From positions 1-33,565 of the forward strand of contig CANQSY010000011.1 in assembly GCA_947626635.1 (NCBI GenBank): a stretch of DNA of 33,565 bases. The letters are read 5' to 3'. This DNA comes from an uncultured Akkermansia sp. (GTDB lineage: Bacteria; Verrucomicrobiota; Verrucomicrobiia; Verrucomicrobiales; Akkermansiaceae). A program made the position numbers and the translations under genes. This document shows positions 25,001-32,104 of this stretch, in pieces. Positions within the stretch are counted from its first letter, which is position 1, and each line of letters starts with the position of its first letter. The notes under the pieces are model-generated. The model had not been told where the DNA came from. It was given only the letters and a program-made list of their open reading frames with translations, and did not search any database.

Positions 25001-27178
25001 CGGCTTGAGGTAGCCATTGAGTATGCTCATCTCCATGATGGTTTTATTGCCGGCTGTACTGGCGCTCCAGAGGGATTTGATGGCGGCCTCCTGGCTGGGG
25101 GAGCTGCCGAGGTTCACCATATCGGCATACACAATGTCATCCAACATGCGCTGACCATTCATCAGGTGAATCCCGTAGTTGGTAATGCGCATGAGCGCGG
25201 CGAGGGATTTTGTATCATCCTCGGTCCACGGGTGATGCCCGGCGCTATAATGTTCCGCCCGATAGGTAAGCACCGCTCTGGCAGAATCAACAACAGGCTG
25301 TACCAGCATGCAAACCACGGCGGCTTTATCGATGAATTTTTTATGCTTTTCCAGCAGGATACTTGACGCCTCGCCGTCTGTCACCCAGGACGCCGCTCGC
25401 CAGAACATCGGCAGATCCGTGGAAAGCGTGGACATATTATCCAGATTGTAGAGGTACTCTCGTCGGGAAACCTGCGTGCCGGGGACCGGGACATCCGTGA
25501 GCGAAATCTGTCTGTCCTTCTCCGCCGCGATCAAGGGGGCATGATGAATGGCTCCCCCTACAAAAAGTTGATGCGTCTTCGACCAAAATTCCACGTGACG
25601 ATCCGCCAGGCGCTTCAGATCTTCGCGATGGAGTGCCGACCACAATACCAGAGGAAGGGCCAGGGCGAGCAAGGAAGCGGCGCCGACCCAGTACGGACGA
25701 CGCATTCTGCGCGCCGCAGCATCCGTGTAATCGCTCCGATTGCCGGACCCCAACACGAGGTGCTGCAGGAGGTGCGCTGTAAAATAATGGCGAGGAGAAG
25801 CGAGGGAGAGTATCTTCTCGCGCACGGAGACAAGATCCGCGACGGCATCGCCCCCGGGTTGCTCAGCGGGCACGGGGGAAATATCTTCGCCGCTGTTCGG
25901 GAGAACGACGGGACTGAGACGGTTGCCATCCTTGTGGAACATCACCCGCTCCATGGTCGTCACCGGCTTATCCAAGGCTGCCGTGAACCAAACGCCCATG
26001 AACGGGAAGAGTCCCCGAGCGTTCCTCTTACTTTCGACGTGAGTGAAAATACCTGCCAGGTACCGCTTGAGGTTTTCCTTCATGCGTGCGAAAGCCTCCG
26101 GCAGCAGATACACGGGGATAGCCGTATCGTCACGGCGTCCGCCGGAAGCGGCACATTTTTCCCACACACTTTCGTTGAGAGCGAAGGAGGCGCGGAGCGT
26201 CCTGAGGTGTTCCAGCAACTCATCAAAGCCTCTATCGGCAACGGAGGGGTCAAAGGGTTGCTCCGGGGACGGATTCTGCCAACCGAGGGGCTTTTCGGCA
26301 TCCTTTTCGTGGAGGAGGGAGAAGAACTCTGAGAAACCATCCAGCTGGTCGCACTTCGTAATCACGACCCATACCGGGCAGTACACCCCGCACGTGCGAC
26401 TGAGCGCTCGCATCTCCTCGGCGATGAGCGATACCTTGCGATCTCGCAGTTCTGCGGGGTCCAGCAGGAGCGCATCCGCCGGAATCGTCAGGACCACTCC
26501 CCTGATCAGGTTGTTTTTAAAAATTTTCTTGTAACCGGCAAGGAATGTCTGCCATTCGTGATCCTGGCGTCCACCCCAGCGGCTTAGGAAAAGGCGTCCG
26601 CCGATATCCCAAACCATCCCCTTATCCGCCAGCCACATATTGAAGGTGGAGGTAGGTTCACTCGCGAGGGAAAAATCATTGATGCCGGCCGGATATCGGA
26701 TACCGCCGAACTCCATGAGACGGCTCTTGCCGGACCCCGGTTCACCGAGCAAAAGCCATGATCCCGTATTGCTCGGGGATAAGCCCCGTTCCTCCATGGT
26801 GTGTTTGGCGGCGGCTAAATCCATGCGGATATTTTCCGTACGCAGGTATTGCTCGCGCTGTTGCGCCTTCAGATCCTTACCGGCCGCCATGGCTGCCAGC
26901 TCCCGGCGCAGCAACAGATCCTCGCGCATGGTGTTCACCATGCTGCGCAACTGAGCTCTCCTGCGCAGCACACGGACCACCACGTAGATCAGGATGAGCG
27001 CGGCAAGCGCCACCAGCGCCACAACCACCCAATCCATCATCGTCATCTCACTCATCCATCCCGGCATCAGGGAATCCGGCGCCGCGCTCGGGCCTGAGCC
27101 GGACACGACGGACGAATCATTCAGGGGCGGCGGCGCAACGTTGGCTACGGCACAATAGGGTTCATACGGCATGCTCAT
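22070..27178 (-). CDS. tssM: T6SS inner-membrane complex protein TssM (IcmF family), extra-long with duplicated C-terminal beta domain
   Basis: TssM spans the envelope and links cytoplasmic TssL/TssK to the TssJ lipoprotein. At 1702 residues it is much longer than the usual 1100-1300. One membrane helix (about 49-70) precedes a cytoplasmic NTPase domain with GEPGSGKS at 145-152 (Walker A), WDIGG at 190-194 and TKCD at 274-277. A second helix lies at about 496-515, and the rest is periplasmic: a long helical region to about 1300, then beta domains. The C-terminal beta unit seems to occur twice, each led by an LP-x-A strand and YPYF (near 1372 and 1575). Only one N-terminal helix is visible, against the usual hairpin, so the N-terminus should be periplasmic. 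The start overlaps the tssL stop as ATGA. Intact NTPase motifs suggest a functional protein. Confidence 0.92.
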   Translation of the reverse strand: MSMPYEPYCAVANVAPPPLNDSSVVSGSGPSAAPDSLMPGWMSEMTMMDWVVVALVALAALILIYVVVRVLRRRAQLRSMVNTMREDLLLRRELAAMAAGKDLKAQQREQYLRTENIRMDLAAAKHTMEERGLSPSNTGSWLLLGEPGSGKSRLMEFGGIRYPAGINDFSLASEPTSTFNMWLADKGMVWDIGGRLFLSRWGGRQDHEWQTFLAGYKKIFKNNLIRGVVLTIPADALLLDPAELRDRKVSLIAEEMRALSRTCGVYCPVWVVITKCDQLDGFSEFFSLLHEKDAEKPLGWQNPSPEQPFDPSVADRGFDELLEHLRTLRASFALNESVWEKCAASGGRRDDTAIPVYLLPEAFARMKENLKRYLAGIFTHVESKRNARGLFPFMGVWFTAALDKPVTTMERVMFHKDGNRLSPVVLPNSGEDISPVPAEQPGGDAVADLVSVREKILSLASPRHYFTAHLLQHLVLGSGNRSDYTDAAARRMRRPYWVGAASLLALALPLVLWSALHREDLKRLADRHVEFWSKTHQLFVGGAIHHAPLIAAEKDRQISLTDVPVPGTQVSRREYLYNLDNMSTLSTDLPMFWRAASWVTDGEASSILLEKHKKFIDKAAVVCMLVQPVVDSARAVLTYRAEHYSAGHHPWTEDDTKSLAALMRITNYGIHLMNGQRMLDDIVYADMVNLGSSPSQEAAIKSLWSASTAGNKTIMEMSILNGYLKPVSMEAAQAITSGVALYTEALNTMEIYPQFNYLAMRRFLERLSRMQKLQADMKRREAMFRDAVRDEDPERMHACRDEWKGIYEEALKLQQSLLEDERYLGIASQNSLRECVEKMHARMHAEMERDIHLFDDLGKYLGDSENAVFLRNQVIALHKAISDKIPRIAQECDSLPEDVCALWDRRKEDDAAGLRPWQRFMAYAKSLHGVLYYPLPAGEPGESFHRRIARVKDVKKRYDEAVSALTQQGDSELGASCWEQNWLILTNRAILNWFRIVPLSNTEVIPEEQLPKTPRKLPAIPYTRAGKYTLNPHYDPDTVNSRITDLNELSAFVHDHLAAGKSRDDEQISQMVDLLDETCRHFLLDYVMYWTDEIPAHYKIQGIRTWAQFVESGDVFFTADVSGMLYEINDLMYRALSIPCLQDKELFPDVPARLEEINRAQKGLTSEARRSFLHSADFISRLDTSPSKAWQTLMRMPVEELFKQFWGSWYADESDATFLWWNDYLSNGMRLLKKEAADELSDSVRGCLPLASMFPLCNTPMRRPEEILSSYDLENLQERLEGLSGLSDAKQEEEIAKQAGLRNIPEESAALRLPMPRQRQKAWAKVSDVVQLLANPELPLTAAILLPPAEVRSASVSGEDGKSRLLPVGRRYPYFRVMRDGEALSSLVNLNRDNKEDIALTSGPIPAEAGNLQFQFFRRAGDSSPDCTVNLSGSWCAINLYLRSGVVLGDDKKTAYVPLIFRDKEGYSCLFWVGVRFNRDMISPGEWLNATAFDESPTTPGDGAFSAEKELRKVFRKAFLTERSLPRAVSSADREELQRSIQSLLGKTYSMAFEVVLPSAVAEPQEERIRAAALYPYFAVGSANGSSGKLRAVPDATQTASLLIPGKEKLLLRLYRHAQDEFSAMYVQHRESLLDYVIAHATEYSPVSGYLTVPVSVSSGGGSMIYTLYLRPVLKVYADDGLLPEDGSGGLHVDYPDEDLPL

Positions 27179-28143
27179 GACTCTTTTTCCTCCTCTCCAA
27201 GCTGTTCCGGGTATTCTTGCGGCAACTCAGGCAGCACGTGCGGTTCTTCCTCGGGCGTGCGCGACGTATGTTCCGTAGCATCGCGCGATTCGGGAGGGGA
27301 CTCCTCTTCGGGGGAATCGGCATACTCCGCACCATCCGCGGGCAAGGGAGATGACTCCGTCTCCTTCTCCCGGGCAACGTCCGAACGCTCGGCAGGAGAC
27401 TTGTCCAAATTGACCCCCTTCACGACCATGCTGTCGGAGTTCTGAGCGTGCAGGACGGCTTCCATTCTGATATACTCTCCCGTCTTATCGAGCACCTGCC
27501 AAAGAGCCAGAGTCGCCTCCCTGTACGTATGGAGGTAGAAGAAAACAGACCCAATGAGTATCGCGGCACAGACGCAGGTCACCAACCCGGCTACCAGGAC
27601 AGGTCGACGAGGCTTCCGACGAGCCAGTGATTTTTCTCCCTGAGATTCCAACAAAGAATGCTTGGCCTGCTCTTCGTCGGGCAAGTTGATTTTTTCGGCC
27701 GCACTTCGCACGAGTTCCTCGAGTTGCACGCCGCGCCGCTCCAGCGCCCCGGAAAAGCCACTGGCTATCATCGCATGCATCAACCGCAGGTGATCCCGCG
27801 CAAGGGGCGTGTCCTCAACCAACCACTGCCGCATATAATCAAAGAACTTTTCATCACCGGCCAGCTCATTGTAAAGGCTGCGTCCGAGGTCCTGCCACTC
27901 CCGCGCGTACGGGAACTTCCCCTCATGGACCATGTAGTCGATGTAGAACGCTGTGTACTTGCACGCATCCTCCATTCCTTCCGCCACATCGGTCGAGACC
28001 GCCCCCGTCTTACGAATCGCCGAAAGCTCGCGCATGATATGCCCGAGCAGCACATCCATTTCAGGGCCTTTACCGGAGGCTGCCTCGTAGCGGCTCGCCA
28101 CCATGTATGTGACCAAAGGGTGAAACAATTCGTAGAGTGTCAT
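27175..28143 (-). CDS. tssL: T6SS inner-membrane protein TssL (DotU family) with acidic Pro/Ser-rich periplasmic tail
   Basis: TssL forms the base of the membrane complex and contacts TssK and TssM on the cytoplasmic side. The 322-residue protein has a DotU cytoplasmic domain (about 1-160), with LYELFHPLVTYM and the helical SLYNELAGDEKFFDYMRQWL region. A single membrane helix lies at about 181-203 (VLVAGLVTCVCAAILIGSVFF). Most TssL end soon after the helix. Here about 115 more residues follow, the last 70 being rich in Glu, Pro and Ser (AERSDVAREKETESSPLP onward), with no OmpA-type peptidoglycan-binding domain. A disordered periplasmic tail or spacer is likely. It is placed 6 bases after tssK and overlaps tssM by ATGA. 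Confidence 0.86.
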   Translation of the reverse strand: MTLYELFHPLVTYMVASRYEAASGKGPEMDVLLGHIMRELSAIRKTGAVSTDVAEGMEDACKYTAFYIDYMVHEGKFPYAREWQDLGRSLYNELAGDEKFFDYMRQWLVEDTPLARDHLRLMHAMIASGFSGALERRGVQLEELVRSAAEKINLPDEEQAKHSLLESQGEKSLARRKPRRPVLVAGLVTCVCAAILIGSVFFYLHTYREATLALWQVLDKTGEYIRMEAVLHAQNSDSMVVKGVNLDKSPAERSDVAREKETESSPLPADGAEYADSPEEESPPESRDATEHTSRTPEEEPHVLPELPQEYPEQLGEEEKES

Positions 28144-28149
28144 CTGTCG

Positions 28150-29514
28150 TTATTGAGGCTTGGAAAGGATAAGGTAAAGTTCGGCCTGCGTATGAGGCAG
28201 CACTTTTTCGCTCCATGTAAGAGCGCATTGCTTCTCCTCGCAGATATCCTGCCAGGTGGAATCGCTCCCCAACTTGTCTGAGCGGAACCACAGACGATTC
28301 CCGCCGGCCGGGAGGAGCGGCGAGGGAAGTCGTTCCTCCAGCAGGTGGACCCCACGCACGCGCTTGGTAGCTTGCGAACCTGCCGTGAGCTTGAAGACAT
28401 CGCCGGCCTCCACCAAATCGGCGACGCGACGGGGGGACTCTTCACTGAGAACTCCCACGTACACCGCTCGGACGCTGTCGAGCCACTCCGGCTGTATGGC
28501 GCCATGCCATGCGGCATCGGCCTCCCGGTAGGTGAGATCGACGCGTACGCACCACTCCGTCGCTTCCGTCCGCGTCAGTCGGTAAATACCATCTATCACC
28601 TCCTCAAATTGAGGCAAACAATCATCGTGGCGGTAGGGAGGAGGCGCCGCAACGTCCTCCTGCGGAGAAAAAGCCGACAGCTGCATCAGCAAGCGTCCCA
28701 GCTCACCGTAGAGCGCCACAGGCGTCACATGCGCGCATGCCATCATCGCGCGCAGACCTGCAACAGCTGAGCGCACGAACGCGCATTTGGTCATCTTCTC
28801 AAGACGAAGGGTCGGCTGATCCTGCAGCTCACGCTGCCGCAGAGTCGCCACGATACTTTGAACAACCCGGTCGAGGTGCGTGCACAGAGCCTCCAGTCGA
28901 CTGTGCAGCATGGGCACGGCCGACAGACAGAGCGCCGGCGGGACGTACTGAGCATCCGGCGCCAAAACAGGTTTGCCGTCCCTGGTTCGACGACACTCCA
29001 ATCGGAGTATGGGCATTTTCTCGTAGCCGGGGAGTTCGTCGTTCTTGCAGGAGAGCAAGACGCGCATACGGCGGAACATGACGGGCTGTTCATTGCCGCC
29101 GGCATTCTCATCATAGCATTCCCGGGAATAGGGCTCGTAACGGCGCACTCCGTCCGTCTCATTTTCATCCTCGTTTCTCTCGCCCTCGCGCAATGGGGGA
29201 AGTGCAGCATAGATCGTGATGTGAGAGCTCCGGCTGATTTCAGCGGTCAGATCCAAATCATCAGCTCGGCTGTTTTCCGGCATATCCACCTCCACGCCAC
29301 CCGGCAAAATGACCTGGAGCTTCTTGAGGCGGAAGCAGCCGTTCTCCAGAGCCGTCTTGTCCAACTCCAGGCTAATCACCCCATAGGTATAAGGCAGAGC
29401 AAGAGTGCGGTCGCTCCGCCGGGCTACAGCGAGTTGATGGTGCTGTTGCTGGAAATGGTGCGGACGCAGGAACAAGCCTTCCGTCCAACTCAAGCTTGGT
29501 AGATTCTGGTACAT
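28150..29514 (-). CDS. tssK: T6SS baseplate protein TssK (ImpJ/VasE family)
   Basis: TssK connects the baseplate to the TssL/TssM membrane complex. The 454-residue product has the diagnostic N-terminal block WTEGLFLRPHHFQQQ (residues 10-24; family consensus W-x-EG-x-x-L-x-PQHFQ). It continues with the shoulder-domain strands (YGVISLELDKTALENGCFRL) and the C-terminal RVDLTYREADAAWHG and LVEAGDVFKLTAGSQATKRVRGV segments typical of TssK. Length is normal. The gene lies 18 bases after tssJ and 6 bases before tssL. The ATG at 29514 gives the family-typical distance to the WxEG motif. Confidence 0.93.
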   Translation of the reverse strand: MYQNLPSLSWTEGLFLRPHHFQQQHHQLAVARRSDRTLALPYTYGVISLELDKTALENGCFRLKKLQVILPGGVEVDMPENSRADDLDLTAEISRSSHITIYAALPPLREGERNEDENETDGVRRYEPYSRECYDENAGGNEQPVMFRRMRVLLSCKNDELPGYEKMPILRLECRRTRDGKPVLAPDAQYVPPALCLSAVPMLHSRLEALCTHLDRVVQSIVATLRQRELQDQPTLRLEKMTKCAFVRSAVAGLRAMMACAHVTPVALYGELGRLLMQLSAFSPQEDVAAPPPYRHDDCLPQFEEVIDGIYRLTRTEATEWCVRVDLTYREADAAWHGAIQPEWLDSVRAVYVGVLSEESPRRVADLVEAGDVFKLTAGSQATKRVRGVHLLEERLPSPLLPAGGNRLWFRSDKLGSDSTWQDICEEKQCALTWSEKVLPHTQAELYLILSKPQ

Positions 29515-29532
29515 GGTCGTCGTGATGTATAA

Positions 29533-30048
29533 TTAATCTTCAGGATTCATAGGGGTTTGCAGCATCAAGCCGGCCGGGATGATGCTCACGTTGATTTCGT
29601 CGGAATTCCAGCGGCCCTTAGCCAGGGGGAGAGTGAGTCGGCGCATATCCGGACCCTTGGCTCCATCGCGCGCCAGATTGGCAAAGAGCACCACATGGCT
29701 TGCTCCGTGTTTGTCAATCCACGTTTCCCAAATCTTATCACTCTTCTCGAGTTTTTTGGACTCGTGATCTTCCTCGCCGAAGTAGAAAGTTTTATGTCGC
29801 AAGGAGTCGCGCAGCATGTTGTCCGGGTCGAAATAATCATCGATGGAGGTAGTCTCCAGTTGCTTGAGCATCGTTTCATTCGCTTCCACGATATCCACCT
29901 CCACGGTAGGAAACACCCGCAGCCTCTCAATGGTCACCGGATCATACGCTATGTTGATTTCCAACTTCTTCGGCGCCGATGAGCTGCACCCGGTTAACGC
30001 GAGCAACACACCCATGATCACGCCCACTCTTTGAATAGCTTTTTTCAT
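29533..30048 (-). CDS. tssJ: T6SS outer-membrane lipoprotein TssJ
   Basis: TssJ anchors TssM to the outer membrane. The start is the ATG at 30048. It gives a standard lipoprotein signal (MKKAIQRVGVIMGVLLALTG then Cys21, lipobox LTGC) and lies 2 bases after the PAAR stop; the open frame upstream of it is PAAR antiphase. The mature 150 residues form a beta-sandwich-like pattern: LEINIAYDPVTI, VFPTVEVDIVEAN, TSIDDYF, KIWETWIDKHGASHVVLFANL, RRLTLPLAKG and EINVSIIPAGLM. The sequence is diverged from proteobacterial TssJ, but position (before tssK-tssL-tssM), lipobox and length support the call. It is homologous to the lipoprotein at 30343-30861. Confidence 0.75.
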   Translation of the reverse strand: MKKAIQRVGVIMGVLLALTGCSSSAPKKLEINIAYDPVTIERLRVFPTVEVDIVEANETMLKQLETTSIDDYFDPDNMLRDSLRHKTFYFGEEDHESKKLEKSDKIWETWIDKHGASHVVLFANLARDGAKGPDMRRLTLPLAKGRWNSDEINVSIIPAGLMLQTPMNPED

Positions 30049-30050
30049 GA

Positions 30051-30338
30051 TTAGCAGATATAGTTGATTCCTGTTGTGACGACAGCCGCTGTTGTTACCG
30101 GCACGCCCGTGATGGGGTTCGCCCCCGTCGCTACCGAGGTGATGTTGGCCATGGGTAGTCCATGCACCAGTTTGTTGACAGCTGTCGAGACCGAGAGGAC
30201 GCCCGCGCACATGGGTCCGGCAACGGGAGAGGTCAGGGTTGCAACCGGAAGCCCGTGCACCAAAAAGTTGACGGCTGTGCCTGTCACGATGTCGCCCGTG
30301 GCAGAAACTCCGGTGGTGATCATGATGGGGGTCGGCAT
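30051..30338 (-). CDS. PAAR-type T6SS spike-tip protein
   Basis: PAAR proteins sharpen the VgrG trimer and can recruit effectors. This one is minimal, 95 residues, without a toxin extension. It contains two near-identical blocks, TAVNFLVHGLPVATLTSPVAG (residues 21-41) and TAVNKLVHGLPMANITSVATG (52-72), the repeated strand-turn pattern of the PAAR cone. The ends are Thr/Val/Gly-rich (MPTPIMITTGVSATGD and ITGVPVTTAAVVTTG). The two His (in LVHGLP) and the Cys in the middle and at the C-terminus are candidate metal ligands. The start at 30338 follows the upstream lipoprotein stop by 4 bases; the longer frame upstream lies in antiphase to that gene. Being between vgrG and the structural genes, it is probably the main tip of this system. 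Confidence 0.8.
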   Translation of the reverse strand: MPTPIMITTGVSATGDIVTGTAVNFLVHGLPVATLTSPVAGPMCAGVLSVSTAVNKLVHGLPMANITSVATGANPITGVPVTTAAVVTTGINYIC

Positions 30339-30342
30339 AGTT

Positions 30343-30861
30343 TTATTTTTCCTTCGGTTTGATGAGTTGGGTGCGTGAGGCTTCGACCACCGGGCCGGCA
30401 TCCGTCACGTGCAGGATGAGGCTCTTCGTGCCACGCGGGTAATCCTTTTTAGCCAGAGAGAAAGTGGTGCGACGCGAGTCTGCGCTATCGGTCGTGGTAC
30501 GCGGCGGACGCATGGTCACGGCAAGGGCTCTGTCCGCCCCGTAGCGGTGCCACGCACGCATCTCCCACGAATCATCCCACAAAATTTGCCGGGGGCCATC
30601 GTCCAGATAGCAACGCCATATCACGGAAGGACGTGAAGCGCGTCCCAACGTGCTGAAGTATTCATCCACCGGGGTTACGGTTTGGCGGCGCAGTTCATTT
30701 TCACCCCGCACGGCGTAGATATCCACGGTGTCGCCGCGCACGGGCTTGTTGCGTTCATCGGTTACACAGATCGGTAGCGGCTTGCTGACAAACCACGAGC
30801 ATCCCGCCAGCAGAGAAACCGCCGGGACAAACAGGCTCAGTCTGTGTACGATTGTCTTCAT
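30343..30861 (-). CDS. Second TssJ-like T6SS lipoprotein
   Basis: The 172-residue product has a lipoprotein signal (MKTIVHRLSLFVPAVSLLAG, Cys21; lipobox LAGC). By eye it aligns with the TssJ product at 29533-30048. VDIYAV matches VDIVEA, PVDEYF matches SIDDYF, the W-x-x-W-x-x-x-GA segment (SWEMRAWHRYGAD) matches the WETWIDKHGAS region, and RRTTFSLAK matches RRLTLPLAK; both end with an AG-x-(V/L) strand. Both carry the acylated Cys at residue 21. I infer a duplicated and diverged TssJ. It could replace or complement TssJ in the complex, or bind the DUF6931-like partner encoded upstream, with which it overlaps by ATGA. No single published family name fits with certainty. Confidence 0.65.
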   Translation of the reverse strand: MKTIVHRLSLFVPAVSLLAGCSWFVSKPLPICVTDERNKPVRGDTVDIYAVRGENELRRQTVTPVDEYFSTLGRASRPSVIWRCYLDDGPRQILWDDSWEMRAWHRYGADRALAVTMRPPRTTTDSADSRRTTFSLAKKDYPRGTKSLILHVTDAGPVVEASRTQLIKPKEK

Positions 30862-32087
30862 GATTGCGAATGTTCTTCCCTGCCGAACCCAAAACGCGAC
30901 TTAAAGACGCTGTCGTCGGGGGCGTTTTTCTTTTTTTTCTTTTCGACAGCACGCACCGGGTTACCGTATTCATCCCACGTGCAGGTGCCGTCCGCGCACT
31001 CGATGCCCAGACGCAAGAACTCTTCGTAGCGCTTGTCGTAGTCCATGGTTCCCCCTTCCATCAAGGCGAGCTGCATGAGCGTTTTGCTGATGCCCAGGGG
31101 AGGAAGTCCTATGTTTGTCGGGGCAATGCCGGTCTCTGTTTTGAGATTGGTGGAGCTCCAGAAGGCGGAGTAGGCAAGCATGGCTTCGGGACCATCCTGC
31201 GCCGCTAAGGCAGCCTCGCAAGCCAGTTTCCCGTTGTCATCGCTCGGAACGAGTATCCAGCGCAGTGCGGCTTCCACCGCCTTCCCCTTTTCCGCAGCCG
31301 TCGGTCGCGGCGGCAATCCGGGTATTTTGAGCGGGAAGTACTTGTTCATGGCTTGGTCGATCTGCGGCTTCACCGCGCCGACCTTCTGCTCGACGGCCCG
31401 GAAGATGGGATCGTCGTCTTTGACCGCGTTTGCCACCATTTGTCGGTCGTGTTGGAGCGTGTCGAGGTAGGCATTCATGCTGCTTTTCGCCTGCTCCAAA
31501 ATACTGTTGATGGTCGATTCCATGGCGATGGGACCGTTGGGGTTCCCCATGCTTCCGGGGGGCAGAGACTGCTCGAACTCAGCGTACTCCCTCTGCAAAA
31601 CCGCCAGCTTGAGCTTGATGCGTTCCACCGGGTTGAGGTATTTTTGCTCACGTGCAGCTGCCTCCAGCTCCTTCACTTGTGCCTCCAATTCCTTTTTTCG
31701 CGCCTCCACCATGGCATCCACGTCCGACGTGTCCGTGAGTTTTTTTACCAATTCCTCCTGTTCTTTCTCGAATCTTTCCTTGGGGGTCAATCCATCCTTC
31801 GCCTTATCCTTCTCAATGTCCTCGGCCACCAAACGGTAGCATAAGTAGCACCACCATACCCCCACCCTGGGCACTATGGCATAGCTCAGCAGGTTGGCCG
31901 CCGCCTCCGATTTCCCGTTGTGCATCAGCAAGGCCAACGCCAGTGAAGCGCTCACTCGCCGATCCTTCGGCAGCAGCTCATCCAGCTCTGCCCCCATCTT
32001 GTAGCCGCGCTCTTTGCACAGCTCCTCCATGTCATCCCGCAGGAGCATGACAAGCGGTCGTCCAAATTGTTTTCCGTCCCAGGACAT
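30858..32087 (-). CDS. T6SS-associated protein resembling DUF6931, split by a coiled-coil insertion
   Basis: The 409-residue cytoplasmic protein has no signal or membrane segment. Residues about 1-90 (RVSASLALALLMHNGKSEAA, GVWWCYLCYRLVAED) and about 263-345 (AVEAALRWILVPSDDNGKLACEAA, EAMLAYSAFWSS, the GLPPLGISKTLMQLALMEGG region) together match the pattern I know from DUF6931. That family is of unknown function and is encoded in T6SS and related clusters (WW-x-CL-x-R; A-x-W-x-x-x-PSDxN; A-FWS-x-S). Between the two halves lies a charged coiled coil (about 100-170) and a helical spacer. The tail is basic with a run of five Lys (KKKKK, coded by an A-rich tract). It sits directly after vgrG (17-base gap), so a chaperone, adaptor or baseplate-accessory role is a reasonable inference. 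Confidence 0.6.
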   Translation of the reverse strand: MSWDGKQFGRPLVMLLRDDMEELCKERGYKMGAELDELLPKDRRVSASLALALLMHNGKSEAAANLLSYAIVPRVGVWWCYLCYRLVAEDIEKDKAKDGLTPKERFEKEQEELVKKLTDTSDVDAMVEARKKELEAQVKELEAAAREQKYLNPVERIKLKLAVLQREYAEFEQSLPPGSMGNPNGPIAMESTINSILEQAKSSMNAYLDTLQHDRQMVANAVKDDDPIFRAVEQKVGAVKPQIDQAMNKYFPLKIPGLPPRPTAAEKGKAVEAALRWILVPSDDNGKLACEAALAAQDGPEAMLAYSAFWSSTNLKTETGIAPTNIGLPPLGISKTLMQLALMEGGTMDYDKRYEEFLRLGIECADGTCTWDEYGNPVRAVEKKKKKNAPDDSVFKSRFGFGREEHSQS

Positions 32088-32104
32088 CGTTGTTTTTCGA
32101 CTGT

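Noticed and set aside
30049-30210. Upstream extension of the tssJ frame
   Set aside because: It overlaps the PAAR gene; the ATG at 30048 starts a proper lipoprotein signal.
30339-30401. Upstream extension of the PAAR frame
   Set aside because: It overlaps the end of the upstream lipoprotein gene; starting at 30338 leaves a 4-base gap and a normal PAAR N-terminus.
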